64,000 nt of DNA from Streptomyces pactum (lineage in GTDB: Bacteria > Actinomycetota > Actinomycetes > Streptomycetales > Streptomycetaceae), in contig NZ_CP019724.1 in assembly GCF_002005225.1 (NCBI RefSeq), forward strand, positions 310,001 through 374,000, read 5' to 3'. The notes under the pieces were generated by a model. It ran no database searches, had not been told where the DNA came from, and saw only the letters and a program-made list of their open reading frames with translations. A program made the position numbers and the translations under genes. Numbering within the stretch: the first letter of the stretch is position 1; every line of letters begins with the position of its first letter. Below are positions 33,817 to 42,697 of this stretch, piece after piece.

Positions 33817-36039
33817 TCAGCGCAGGGACGGGCTGGGCGCCGGGACGCGCTGTGCGAGCGGGACTATCGCCGGTTCCGCGTCTTGGCCGAGGAAGAAGCG
33901 GCGCACGACGCGCTCGGCGGCGTGTCCGTCGTCGTACTGGCAGAAGCGTTCACGGAAGGCTCCGCGCAGCGCGGCGGCATCGGGACCGTGCCAACGGCCG
34001 CTGAGGAAGACGTCGATGAGTTCGTCCTCGGTCGTCGCGACGGCTCCGGGGGTGTCGCCGGGGCGGCCGGAGAGAAGGTCGAAGGTGACACCCCGGACCT
34101 GGGAGTAGATCTGCCAGTCGTCTGCGTAGATGACGATGGGGCGGTCGAGGTTGGCATAGTCGAAGGTGACGGACGAGTAGTCGGCTATGAGCGCGTCCGC
34201 CGCAAGACAGAGGTCCTCGACGGAGGGGTGACGGGACACGTCGATGACGGTGGCCTGCTCGGCCAGGTCGCTCAACTGCGGGGTCCGGTCGTAGAAGTAG
34301 TGGGTACGGACGAGCAGCACGAAGTCGTCACCCAGCGCACCGGCCAGACGTGCCAGGTCGAAGGAGGGTGCCCAACCCTGCTGGTAGTCGCGGTGGGTCG
34401 GCGCGTACAGCAGCGCGGTCTTGCCCTCGGCGATACCGAGCCGGGCGCGGACGGCGGCGACGTCCTCGGCGCCGGCGGCGTAGTAGCGGTCGTTGCGCGG
34501 GTAGCCCGCGTCGAGGGACTCGAAGGCGCCGGGGTAGGCGCGCTCCCACTGCTTGGTGGAGTGCTGGTTGGAGGAGACGCTGAGGTCCCAGCGGTCCACC
34601 CGCTCCAGGAGGCGGTCGAAGTCCATGCCTCTGGCGGCGGCCGGGTAGGCCTGCTGGTCCAGGCCCATGCGCTTGAGCGGGGTGCCGTGGTGCGTCTGGA
34701 GGTGGACCTGTCCCGGGCGCTTGACGATGCCGTCCGGGAAGTTGACGTTGTTCACGAAGTACTTCGCGCGGGCCATCACCTCCCAGTAGCGGCGCGAGTT
34801 GCGCACCACGTGGTCGATGCCGTCGGGCACCTGGTCGGCGAGTTCCTTGCGCACCACCCAGACGCCGTGCACCTGCGGGGCCAGTTCCCTGGCTTTGTCG
34901 AAGACGGCGAGCGGGTTGCAGGACGGCAGCCGGTCCCAGTACGAGCTGTAGACGGCGAGGTTCGGATCCAGGGAGCGCCGGCGCTGTGCGGTGTACAGGC
35001 CCGCGTAGGCGCGTTTGCCGGCCCTGGTCCTGGCCTTGAGGATCTTGTTCGGTCCCGACTTCCTGACCCGGTCGGCGAGTTCGGCCGCCTGGTAGGCACG
35101 GTAGGACCGCTTGGCCAGGGCACGCATGTAGACCCCGGTTCCCCCCTCGGGCAGCGCGAAGCCGGCCGGGAGATGCCGCGTGTAGAAGTCCGCGGTGCGG
35201 TGGAAGAACTCCCTGCGGTCGGCGACCGTGACCCGCTCGGGGCGCTTGAGCACGAAAAGCATGTGGAACACGGCACGCTCGAACAACAGGGAGTGGGCCC
35301 ACGCCAGTTCGGGTCGCGCGGCGAGGAAGGCGAACAACCCCTCGTACTGCTCGAAGATGTCGAAGTGCTTGCGTCCCGGTGTCTTGGTGATCGCTCCCTG
35401 ACGGCGCTGGCGGTACTCGACACCGATCCTGTTCAGGCAGCCGATGCGCTCGGCCGTCACCATCGCCATGTGGGTGACCGGCGCGTCCTCGTACAGGCCG
35501 GGGGCGTACCGGAGGCCCTGTTCGAGGAAGAACTCACGGCGAAACGCCTTGTTCCAGGCCACCAGGAAGAGATGAACGTACTCCGGCCGGTCCTCGAGGC
35601 GGAATACGTCCGTGCCCGCCCGCTCGATCAGATCCGCGACCTGGCTTCGGCCGCCCCTCCCCCACCAGTGCGTACGCACATGGTCGAAGGCGAGGATGTC
35701 CAGGTCCCCCACCGAGTCCAGCCGGGCGGCCAAGGCCTGCAGCAGTCCAGGGGTGTAGCAGTCGTCGCTGTCGAGGAAGAGGACGTAGTCGCCCCGGGCG
35801 AGCTCCAGCCCGGCGTTGCGCGCCCGGCCCAGGCCCACGTTCCGGGGAAGGTGGAGTGCCTTGACGCGCTCGTCACGGGCGGCGTACTCGTCGATGATCG
35901 TCCCGCAGGAGTCCGGTGAGCAGTCGTCGACGACGATCACCTCGACGTCCCGGAACGACTGCCCCAGAACCGAGTCCAGGCATTCGCGCAGGTACCCCTG
36001 CACCTTGAACACCGGGATGACGACGCTGAAACGAGGCAT
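33817..36039 (-). CDS. Bifunctional glycosyltransferase / CDP-glycerol glycerophosphotransferase (TagF-like)
   Basis: The 740-residue protein fuses two enzymes. Residues 1-240 are a GT-A family 2 glycosyltransferase (FSVVIPVFKVQGYLRECLDSVL, VDDCSPD, VLFLDSDDC as the DXD site, then LYEDAPVTHMAM). Residues about 350-730 are a CDP-glycerol:poly(glycerophosphate) transferase with LQTHHGTPLKRMG, LLYAPTHRD and IADYSSVTFDYA, which match TagF's catalytic and nucleotide-binding motifs. It polymerises a wall teichoic acid or related glycerophosphate polymer at the inner membrane face and adds sugar. The fused form is usual in Streptomyces. It is alone here, without Tag/Tar neighbours. Confidence 0.9.
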   Translation of the reverse strand: MPRFSVVIPVFKVQGYLRECLDSVLGQSFRDVEVIVVDDCSPDSCGTIIDEYAARDERVKALHLPRNVGLGRARNAGLELARGDYVLFLDSDDCYTPGLLQALAARLDSVGDLDILAFDHVRTHWWGRGGRSQVADLIERAGTDVFRLEDRPEYVHLFLVAWNKAFRREFFLEQGLRYAPGLYEDAPVTHMAMVTAERIGCLNRIGVEYRQRRQGAITKTPGRKHFDIFEQYEGLFAFLAARPELAWAHSLLFERAVFHMLFVLKRPERVTVADRREFFHRTADFYTRHLPAGFALPEGGTGVYMRALAKRSYRAYQAAELADRVRKSGPNKILKARTRAGKRAYAGLYTAQRRRSLDPNLAVYSSYWDRLPSCNPLAVFDKARELAPQVHGVWVVRKELADQVPDGIDHVVRNSRRYWEVMARAKYFVNNVNFPDGIVKRPGQVHLQTHHGTPLKRMGLDQQAYPAAARGMDFDRLLERVDRWDLSVSSNQHSTKQWERAYPGAFESLDAGYPRNDRYYAAGAEDVAAVRARLGIAEGKTALLYAPTHRDYQQGWAPSFDLARLAGALGDDFVLLVRTHYFYDRTPQLSDLAEQATVIDVSRHPSVEDLCLAADALIADYSSVTFDYANLDRPIVIYADDWQIYSQVRGVTFDLLSGRPGDTPGAVATTEDELIDVFLSGRWHGPDAAALRGAFRERFCQYDDGHAAERVVRRFFLGQDAEPAIVPLAQRVPAPSPSLR

Positions 36040-36174
36040 GGGGCAACTCCAGGTGAATGACAGGTGACCGAGACTCCGACAGGGAGACTCCCGATCCTCC
36101 TGAAACGTTGTACACGGAGCCGCGCATCCAAGATCGAGGCGGGACGGCCGGGCGTCCCGCGGGGGGGGCGGTGG

Positions 36175-36429
<255 letters not shown>

Positions 36430-36598
36430 TTACTGGAAGTAGAGCAAGCCGAGCCGCCCATCGTGCCCGCGAGGACTGGTCGGCAGTGCTTCCGGCATGG
36501 GCCGACCGCACTGCGGCCGCTGCCCGGAGTGACCGGAAGGCACCCGCGACGGGCGCCCGTCCCCGAGCCTCACCGGAGCCGAGTGCGGAACGGCCGGC

Positions 36599-36666
36599 GG
36601 TGCGTCGTCCGGGGCGGGCGGTGCGTCGTCCGGTGCGTGGTGCGTCGTCCGGTGCGTGGTGCGTCA
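36599..36666. repeat. Short direct repeats at the end of the RiPP operon
   Basis: GTGCGTCGTCCGG occurs three times (from 36600, 36621 and 36640), followed by shorter GTGCGT units running into the stop codon of the ABC gene. It looks like slippage-derived tandem repetition, not a regulatory array. Confidence 0.65.
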
Positions 36667-38421
36667 GGAGGGTGCGGTGGCGAGGCTGCGGTTGAGTGCG
36701 CTGCCGGGGCGGCCGGTGAGCTCCTCCCAGGTCCCCTCCTCGGCGATGCGGCCTGCTTCGAGGACGGCGATGCGGTCGGCTCGGCGGATGGTGGCCCGGC
36801 GGTGTGCGATCACGATCGTGGTGCGGCCCTCCTCCTCCAGTGCGGCGGCGAGCCGGGCGTCACTGGCGTTGTCCAGGTGGGCGGTGGACTCGTCCAGTAC
36901 GAGGACTCGCGGCCGTGCCGACAGCGCGCGGGCGAGGGCGATGCGGGCTCGCTGGCCTCCGGAGAGGGTGGCGCCACGCTCGCCGACCAGGGTGTCCATC
37001 GGTGCGATTCCGTCGACGCCGCACAGGCGTGCCGTCACGGCGAGCAGATCGTCGTCCGCCTCGGGAGCGGCGAGCCGCAGGTTCTCGGCGAGCGTGCCGT
37101 GGAAGAGGGGGGTGTCCTGTCCCACCACCGCGACGGCGCGCCGCAGTTCCGCGTCACTCACGTCCCGTACGTCGACGGGGGCGCCGTCGGCGGGGATCAG
37201 TTGGACCGCTCCCTCGGACGGGTCCCAGAACCGGGCCAGCAGGTGGGCGCAGGTCGACTTGCCGGCCCCCGAGGCACCGACGAGGGCGAGTGTCTGCCCG
37301 GCGCGGACGGTCAGCTCGACACCGTCCAGCACGGGCCCGCCACCGTAGTCGAACCTCACCCGGTGCAACCGGACCCCCAGCGGACCGGCGGGCAGCGGGC
37401 GGGGTACCGCGGGCGGCGGGGCGAGGGTGGGGGCCCGCACGGCCGCGTCGACCCGGGCGGCGGCGGCGCGCAGTGCCACGGCCTGGCTCAGCGCCCGGGC
37501 CGACTCCGCGACGGGGCCGAGGACGGACAGGGCGAGCGTCATCGCCGCCGGCGCCCATGCTCCGTGCAGCCGTCCGGCGGTGACGGACTGTGCCGCCGCG
37601 GCCACCACGCCGAGCACCGCTGCCACGATGAGGAGGTCGCGGACCGCGGCGGCGCCGGCCTCCCAGGTGGCCTCGGCGCGCTGGGCGTCGCCCACCTGAC
37701 GCCCCCGCTCGGCCAGTCGGCGGCGCCGCTGGGGCAGGGCGCCGAAGGCGAGCAGCTCGCGCAGTCCGTCGACGGTCTCCACCGTGTCGGCCGACAGCCG
37801 CGCGGTGGCCGTCCGGGTGCGGCTCCCGCGCGCCGTGCGCCCGCGTGCGTCGGCGAAGGGCGCCGCGGCGAGCAGCGCCGCGACCGGCAGCACCGCCGCG
37901 AGCAGCCACGGCTCCACCGCGGCGAGGACCGCCGTGCCGCCGGTGAGGACCGTTCCCGCCGCGAGGAGCTGGGCGGTGGTGTGGGCGTAGAAGAACTCCA
38001 GGGCCTCCACGTCGGCCATGGCGGTGGCGGCGAGGTCTCCGCTGCGCCGGCCGCCGACGCGGGCGGGCGCGCTGCGGGCGAGCCCGTCGAAGACCCGTAC
38101 GCGCAAAGCGGCCAGCACCCGGTAGGCCAGGTCGTGCGAGAGGTCCATCTCGCGCCAGGTCGTCAGGGCGCGTACGAGGACGAGGGCGACGAGCGCGGTG
38201 ACGACGGCGGCCGAGGGGGCGCATCCTTCGATGACGGCCGTTCCCACGGTGTGGGCGGCCAGCGTCAGCAGGGTGACGAGGGAGCCTTGCTCGAGGAGTG
38301 CGGCGGCGCAGGTGCGGGCCGTCATGGTGCGGTGTCCGGCGAGGGCGGGCAGCAGGGCGCGCAGTGAGCCCCTCGCGGGCACGCCTGCTTCGGTGCTGAC
38401 GGTGTCGGTGGCGCTGCTCAT
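36664..38421 (-). CDS. ABC exporter half, ATPase-permease fusion (CydC-like)
   Basis: The 585-residue protein has an N-terminal six-helix ABC exporter domain (residues 1-320) and a nucleotide-binding domain. Walker A is GASGAGKST, the Q-loop is VVGQDTPLFHGTLAENL, the signature is LSGGQRAR and Walker B is VLVLDEST. The ATPase shows the CydC/thiol-exporter style. It overlaps the second exporter half by four bases (ATGA) and ends a run of seven same-strand genes that starts with a RiPP precursor. As a heterodimer with the next protein it is the likely exporter of the modified peptide. Confidence 0.88.
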   Translation of the reverse strand: MSSATDTVSTEAGVPARGSLRALLPALAGHRTMTARTCAAALLEQGSLVTLLTLAAHTVGTAVIEGCAPSAAVVTALVALVLVRALTTWREMDLSHDLAYRVLAALRVRVFDGLARSAPARVGGRRSGDLAATAMADVEALEFFYAHTTAQLLAAGTVLTGGTAVLAAVEPWLLAAVLPVAALLAAAPFADARGRTARGSRTRTATARLSADTVETVDGLRELLAFGALPQRRRRLAERGRQVGDAQRAEATWEAGAAAVRDLLIVAAVLGVVAAAAQSVTAGRLHGAWAPAAMTLALSVLGPVAESARALSQAVALRAAAARVDAAVRAPTLAPPPAVPRPLPAGPLGVRLHRVRFDYGGGPVLDGVELTVRAGQTLALVGASGAGKSTCAHLLARFWDPSEGAVQLIPADGAPVDVRDVSDAELRRAVAVVGQDTPLFHGTLAENLRLAAPEADDDLLAVTARLCGVDGIAPMDTLVGERGATLSGGQRARIALARALSARPRVLVLDESTAHLDNASDARLAAALEEEGRTTIVIAHRRATIRRADRIAVLEAGRIAEEGTWEELTGRPGSALNRSLATAPS

Positions 38422-40157
38422 GCCGCGAGTTCTCCTCGGTGTGCGTGTCCGGCCGCGGCGAGTTGGGCGTACACGCCCCCGGCCTCGACCAGGCCGGTGT
38501 GCTCACCGACGGCGTCGAGCCGTCCCGCGTCGAGGACGACGATGCGGTCGGCGTGCCGGACGGCGGCGAGCCGGTGGGCGACCACCAGGACGGTGCGGCC
38601 GCCGGCGGCGTTCAGCAGCTCACGGACGATGTCCGCCTCGCGGCGTTCGTCGACCGAGCTGGTGGCCTCGTCGAGAACGAGTACCGGGGCGTCGGCGAGC
38701 AGGGCCCTGGCGAGGGCGAGGCGCTGGCGCTGGCCACCGGACAGGGTGGCGCCGCGTTCGCCGAGGACGGTGGCGTAGCCGTCGGGGAGGGCGGCGATCT
38801 CGTCGTGGATGCCGGCGGCCCGTGCCGCGGCCGTGAGTGCGTCGTCCGTCGCGTCCGGCCGGGCCAGGCGCAGGTTGTCGGCGATGGTGGCGGGGAAGAG
38901 GTATGTCTCCTGGGAGACCACGGCGATGCCCTGGCGCAGCGAGTCGAGCGCGAACTCGGTCGTGCGGCGCCCGTCGAGGCTGATCCGGCCTTCCTGCGGG
39001 TCGTGGTGGCGCAGGAGCAGGGCGATGAGGGTGGACTTGCCCGCGCCGGACGGACCGACGATCGCGGTGGTGCGTCCCGCCCGCGCGGCGAAGGACACTC
39101 CGTGCAGGGCGGGCGTGTCCGCGTCGCCGTAGGTGAACCCGACGTTCTCGAAGCGCACTTCGGGCGGCCCCGGCCAGTGAGCGGGTGCCGTTCCGGTGTC
39201 GCGGACGGCGGGCTCGGCGGTACGCAGTGCCGCGAGCCCGTCCGCGGCCGACGCTCCCAGGTATCCGGCGTGCCATTCGCGCGCGAGGTCGCGGACGGGA
39301 CGGAAGCACTCCGAGGCCAGCAACAGTACGAGATAGGTGCCGGTCGCCGTGGTGGATCCGGTGACGGCCGACCAGCACGCCAGGAGCGCGGCGGCGGCGG
39401 TGCCGCCCTGGATGGCGAGGTCGGTGATGCCGGTGTCGATCAGGGACACGCGCAGCTTGGCGACGGTCGCCCGGTGCAGTGCCGCCGAGCGCTCCTCAAG
39501 GCGCCCGCGGGTGCGGCCGACCGCGCCGGCGGCCCGTAGGGCGGGCATGCCCTGCAGGGCCTCCAGGTAGTCGGCGCCCAGTCCTTCGTAGGTGTCCCAG
39601 TGCTCCTTGCCCCGGGCCGCGAGGAGCCGGTCCCAGGCACGCGGGCCGCACAGGGCGAGCAGCAGGGCGGGAACGAGACCGAGGAGGGCCACCGGTTCCA
39701 CCGCTGCCAGGACGGCGAGCACCGGGAGCGGCACGGTGAGGGTGACCAGGAGCTGGGGGAGGTAGCGCGAGACGTACACGTCGACGCCCTCCACCCCGTC
39801 GACGAGGGTGGTGCGTACGGCCCCGGCACGCGCGGTGCTCAGGTGTGCGGGCCCCAGGCGCCCGAGGTGGGCGAGGAGTTCGTCACGCAGGGCCACCCTC
39901 ACCCCGGCTCCGGCTCGGGTCGCGGTGCGCCGCTGCCACGTGCCGAGCAGGGCGCGCGCGGCGACGACGGCGAGGACGGCGGCTAGCAGCCACGGGAGCC
40001 GGCCGGTGTCGGCGCGGGCCAGGTCGGCGAGCGCGACGGCCAGCAGTACGGCCTGCGCGAGGTGGGTCAGGGTGGCGGCGCCCTGCAGGAGGGTGGCCGC
40101 GAGCAGGGGGCGCCGTGCGTGCCGGGCGGCACGGCGCAGCTCGGGGTGGACGATCAC
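38418..40157 (-). CDS. ABC exporter half, ATPase-permease fusion (CydD-like)
   Basis: The 579-residue protein has an ABC exporter membrane domain (residues about 15-310, with the LRDELLAHLGRLGPAHLSTARAGAVRTTLVDGVEGVDVYVSRYLPQ segment typical of CydD). Its ATPase domain has Walker A GPSGAGKST, signature LSGGQRQR, Walker B VLVLDEAT and the H-loop in LVVAHR. The start is GTG at 40157 with GAGGAG eight bases upstream, overlapping the stop of the dehydrogenase gene (GTGA); the much longer open frame is a shadow. It pairs with the next gene as a heterodimeric exporter. Within this operon the cargo is most simply the RiPP product. Confidence 0.88.
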   Translation of the reverse strand: MIVHPELRRAARHARRPLLAATLLQGAATLTHLAQAVLLAVALADLARADTGRLPWLLAAVLAVVAARALLGTWQRRTATRAGAGVRVALRDELLAHLGRLGPAHLSTARAGAVRTTLVDGVEGVDVYVSRYLPQLLVTLTVPLPVLAVLAAVEPVALLGLVPALLLALCGPRAWDRLLAARGKEHWDTYEGLGADYLEALQGMPALRAAGAVGRTRGRLEERSAALHRATVAKLRVSLIDTGITDLAIQGGTAAAALLACWSAVTGSTTATGTYLVLLLASECFRPVRDLAREWHAGYLGASAADGLAALRTAEPAVRDTGTAPAHWPGPPEVRFENVGFTYGDADTPALHGVSFAARAGRTTAIVGPSGAGKSTLIALLLRHHDPQEGRISLDGRRTTEFALDSLRQGIAVVSQETYLFPATIADNLRLARPDATDDALTAAARAAGIHDEIAALPDGYATVLGERGATLSGGQRQRLALARALLADAPVLVLDEATSSVDERREADIVRELLNAAGGRTVLVVAHRLAAVRHADRIVVLDAGRLDAVGEHTGLVEAGGVYAQLAAAGHAHRGELAA

Positions 40158-41305
40158 GTGGTGTTCTCCTCGTCGGCGTGGCGGGTGCCGAGCGCCAGTG
40201 CGTGGACGATCCAGTCCCGGCCCGGTGCGGCGCCGAGCGCGGCACCGAGGTCGGCCTGCTGCCAGGAGCCGACGGGCCGGGCGGCCAGTCCGTGGCGCAG
40301 GGCGGTGACGTGGGCCAGGTGGACGGCGAAGCCGGCGTGCAGGTGGGTGCGGCGGATGTGCGGCGCGTCGGCGTCCGCGGGGCAGCCGTGGGCGAGCAGG
40401 ACGGCGCCCGCGTCCGCGATCCACGCCTGGCCCGCGGCCCAGACCGCGAGCGTCGGGCGGGCCTCTCCCGCCGCACGCTGTCGCAGTGCCCCGCCGTCGG
40501 CGGTCAGCTCGACCAGGCCGGGGCGGGGCTCGCCGACGGCGGCGCACCAGCGCAGGTCGCCGCCGCCCGCCCGTGCGGCGGTGGCCAGAACCGCCCGCAG
40601 CGCGTCCGGCGGCGGAGTGCCCGGCAGCGGCGGCGGGGTGCTGCGGCGGGCCTGCAACTCGCCGGGCGTGGGCACGTGCGTCGACGACCGCGGTCCGTGT
40701 ACGCCGCCGCACGGGCGTACCGGGTGCCTCGGGTCGGGCGGGGCGACACGGACGGCGGCCAGTGGACTCGCGGCGGTTCCGTCCAGTCGGACCTCGGGCT
40801 CGTCCGCGCCCAGTGCGCGGGCCGCCAGGAAGAGCGCCGCGGTGGCGTGCCCGGTGTCCAGGAGCAGCAACGGCCAGGCGCGGTGGCCGTAGTGGGAGAC
40901 GGTGCGCCGGGCGGTGACGGTCAGTTCGGCGGTCACACCCGGCGGCGTGCGGCCGGGCGGCGGACCGAGGTGGTGGACGCGGTGCCGCAGCGGGTCGTAG
41001 CCGTAGCGGCCGGACGGCAGGGGGCAGCCGGTCCCCACGAGCAGCTCGGTGTCGACCGGGTGCAGGGCTCCGGCGGAGGCAGCGGGCCGCAGCCGCCCGG
41101 AGCCGTCCGAGGCCGCCAGGGAGAGGCGCAGCAGGGCCCGCAGATCGAGGTCCGCCGGGCCGGCCGCCGGGACCGCGCGCGGCGGACGCGGCCAGTCCCG
41201 CACGGGGGACCCGGCGGGCGTGCCGTGGCCGGGGCGCTCCGGGGAACGGGCGCGGGCCAGCACGGCGGAGAGGCCCACCGGGTGGTCCTCATGGGTGTGT
41301 TCCAT
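40154..41305 (-). CDS. SagB-type FMN-dependent azoline dehydrogenase
   Basis: The 383-residue protein belongs to the nitroreductase superfamily branch that oxidises azolines to azoles in RiPPs. The flavin-binding block RLRPAASAGALHPVDTELLVG corresponds to the 'R-P-S-A/G-G-A-L-H/Y-P' motif of SagB/BcerB proteins. The RYGYDPLRHRVHHLGP strand pair and the late LAHVTALRHGLAARPVGSW segment also fit. A duplicated, partly degraded second half is visible, as in many actinobacterial SagB-like proteins. It follows the YcaO gene by 12 bases. Known family role: FMN-dependent two-electron oxidation of oxazoline or thiazoline. Here the precursor lacks Cys, so oxazole or methyloxazole is expected. Confidence 0.85.
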   Translation of the reverse strand: MEHTHEDHPVGLSAVLARARSPERPGHGTPAGSPVRDWPRPPRAVPAAGPADLDLRALLRLSLAASDGSGRLRPAASAGALHPVDTELLVGTGCPLPSGRYGYDPLRHRVHHLGPPPGRTPPGVTAELTVTARRTVSHYGHRAWPLLLLDTGHATAALFLAARALGADEPEVRLDGTAASPLAAVRVAPPDPRHPVRPCGGVHGPRSSTHVPTPGELQARRSTPPPLPGTPPPDALRAVLATAARAGGGDLRWCAAVGEPRPGLVELTADGGALRQRAAGEARPTLAVWAAGQAWIADAGAVLLAHGCPADADAPHIRRTHLHAGFAVHLAHVTALRHGLAARPVGSWQQADLGAALGAAPGRDWIVHALALGTRHADEENTT

Positions 41306-41317
41306 GGATGCGGGCCC

Positions 41318-42697
41318 TCACATGTGCGGCGGGGGCGCGAGCGTGAAGTGCTCCGGCGCGCCCGGCTCGGTCGTGCGCCAGCCCCGCCGGACGGCTGCTT
41401 CGGCGAGGCGTGGGCAGCCGAAGTAGCCGAAGGCGGCGGGGGCGTTGGGGAGCAGCCCGGAGACGAGGACGCGGGCGACGCGCAGGGACGTCTCGGCCAC
41501 GTCCTCGGTGGTGAGGTGGAAGGTCATGACCCGGTGGCCGCCCGCGTGCAGCGCGCTGCGCAGCCGCTCGGGGCTGCCGGGCTCGACCGCTTCGACGGAC
41601 ACGGTTCCGTGGGCGGGATCGGTGAACCGCCGGGCCTCGGGCGTCATCCGCTCGTCCAGCCACACCTGCACGTGCGCGCCCAGGTCCCGGACGTGCTCGA
41701 ACTGTTGCCCGCACGCGTCGAGATAGCGGCCGTCGGCGCGGTGCTCCAGGTACAGACCACGGGCGAGCAGCCCGGCCTCGACGGCCTGGAACACCCAGCC
41801 GTCGGGGTCCGTGAGCCCCTGGGTGAAGACCCAGGTGTGGACCGCTTCGAGGACGGCCTTGCGAGCGGCCTCGGCCGGGTCGTACTTGCATGCGAACCCG
41901 GCGGCGTACAGGCCCAGACGCGGGTCGTGGACGAGGGCGGCCATACAGGGGGCGAACTCGGAGGGCATCTCCACGATGTGGACGTCGAGCGCGGATCCGG
42001 CGAGGTCGTCGGTGAGGCCGGGCACGCTGGCCGGGTCGATGCCTCGGGCCGGGCCGTCGAGGTGCCACCACAGTTCGAGGGCGTCGCGTTCCACGATCTC
42101 CAGCAGGGCGCGTTCGGCGGCGTCGTCGAGGCCCTGCCCGGTGGCTATGCCCGCGTAGTTGAGGTGGTGGGTCCGGGGCAGCTCGCGCAGGGCGCCCTGG
42201 CGCCAGTTGAGGTGGGTGAGGGCGACGGGTGCCCAGACCTCGGCTGTCCGTCCGTCGGGCAGCCGCTCGGTTCCGCGCGTCCACAGGGACGGGGTGTCGG
42301 CGGTGAGGCGCTGGTAGGGGAACTTCTCCCGGGCGTACTGCCACGGCGCGTACGCGGGCAGGTCGCCGGGGCCGTAGAGCCGCATGCCCTTTTCGGCCAG
42401 TTCCGCGGCGGTGGCGCGCAGGGGTGCGCCGGGGTGGCCGGGCGGTGGGACCCGGTTGCCGCAGTACCGCTCCACCCCCTCGGCTATCGCGGCGACCCGG
42501 GCCTGCTCGGGGTCGCCGAAGGTGGTGCCGAGGGACACCCGGTCGGCGGGCCACAGACCGAGCCTGCGGGCGTCGGACACCTCGGCGGTGAGCGCGGTGT
42601 AGCGAGGCGGGGCGCCCGCGGGGTGTTCGACGGGCTTGACCTTGCGGACGATGCCGCAGACGGGATCGACGAGGGCTTCCAGCGGCAGTGCCGTCAT
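41318..42697 (-). CDS. YcaO cyclodehydratase
   Basis: The 459-residue protein is a YcaO-domain enzyme. GTTFGDPEQARVAAIAEGVERYCG is the ATP/Mg-binding helix with the conserved E-x-x-E-R. ATGQGLDDAAERALLEIVERDALELWW is the second conserved helix, and DPAEAARKAVLEAVHTWVF follows. The protein ends in PEHFTLAPPPHM, close to the Pro-rich C-terminal tail that is important for azoline-forming YcaOs (PxPxP-like). These enzymes use ATP to activate a backbone amide for attack by a Ser, Thr or Cys side chain. ATG 42697 overlaps the hydrolase stop (ATGA) and has GGAG upstream. The partner leader-binding protein is encoded two genes upstream. Confidence 0.93.
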   Translation of the reverse strand: MTALPLEALVDPVCGIVRKVKPVEHPAGAPPRYTALTAEVSDARRLGLWPADRVSLGTTFGDPEQARVAAIAEGVERYCGNRVPPPGHPGAPLRATAAELAEKGMRLYGPGDLPAYAPWQYAREKFPYQRLTADTPSLWTRGTERLPDGRTAEVWAPVALTHLNWRQGALRELPRTHHLNYAGIATGQGLDDAAERALLEIVERDALELWWHLDGPARGIDPASVPGLTDDLAGSALDVHIVEMPSEFAPCMAALVHDPRLGLYAAGFACKYDPAEAARKAVLEAVHTWVFTQGLTDPDGWVFQAVEAGLLARGLYLEHRADGRYLDACGQQFEHVRDLGAHVQVWLDERMTPEARRFTDPAHGTVSVEAVEPGSPERLRSALHAGGHRVMTFHLTTEDVAETSLRVARVLVSGLLPNAPAAFGYFGCPRLAEAAVRRGWRTTEPGAPEHFTLAPPPHM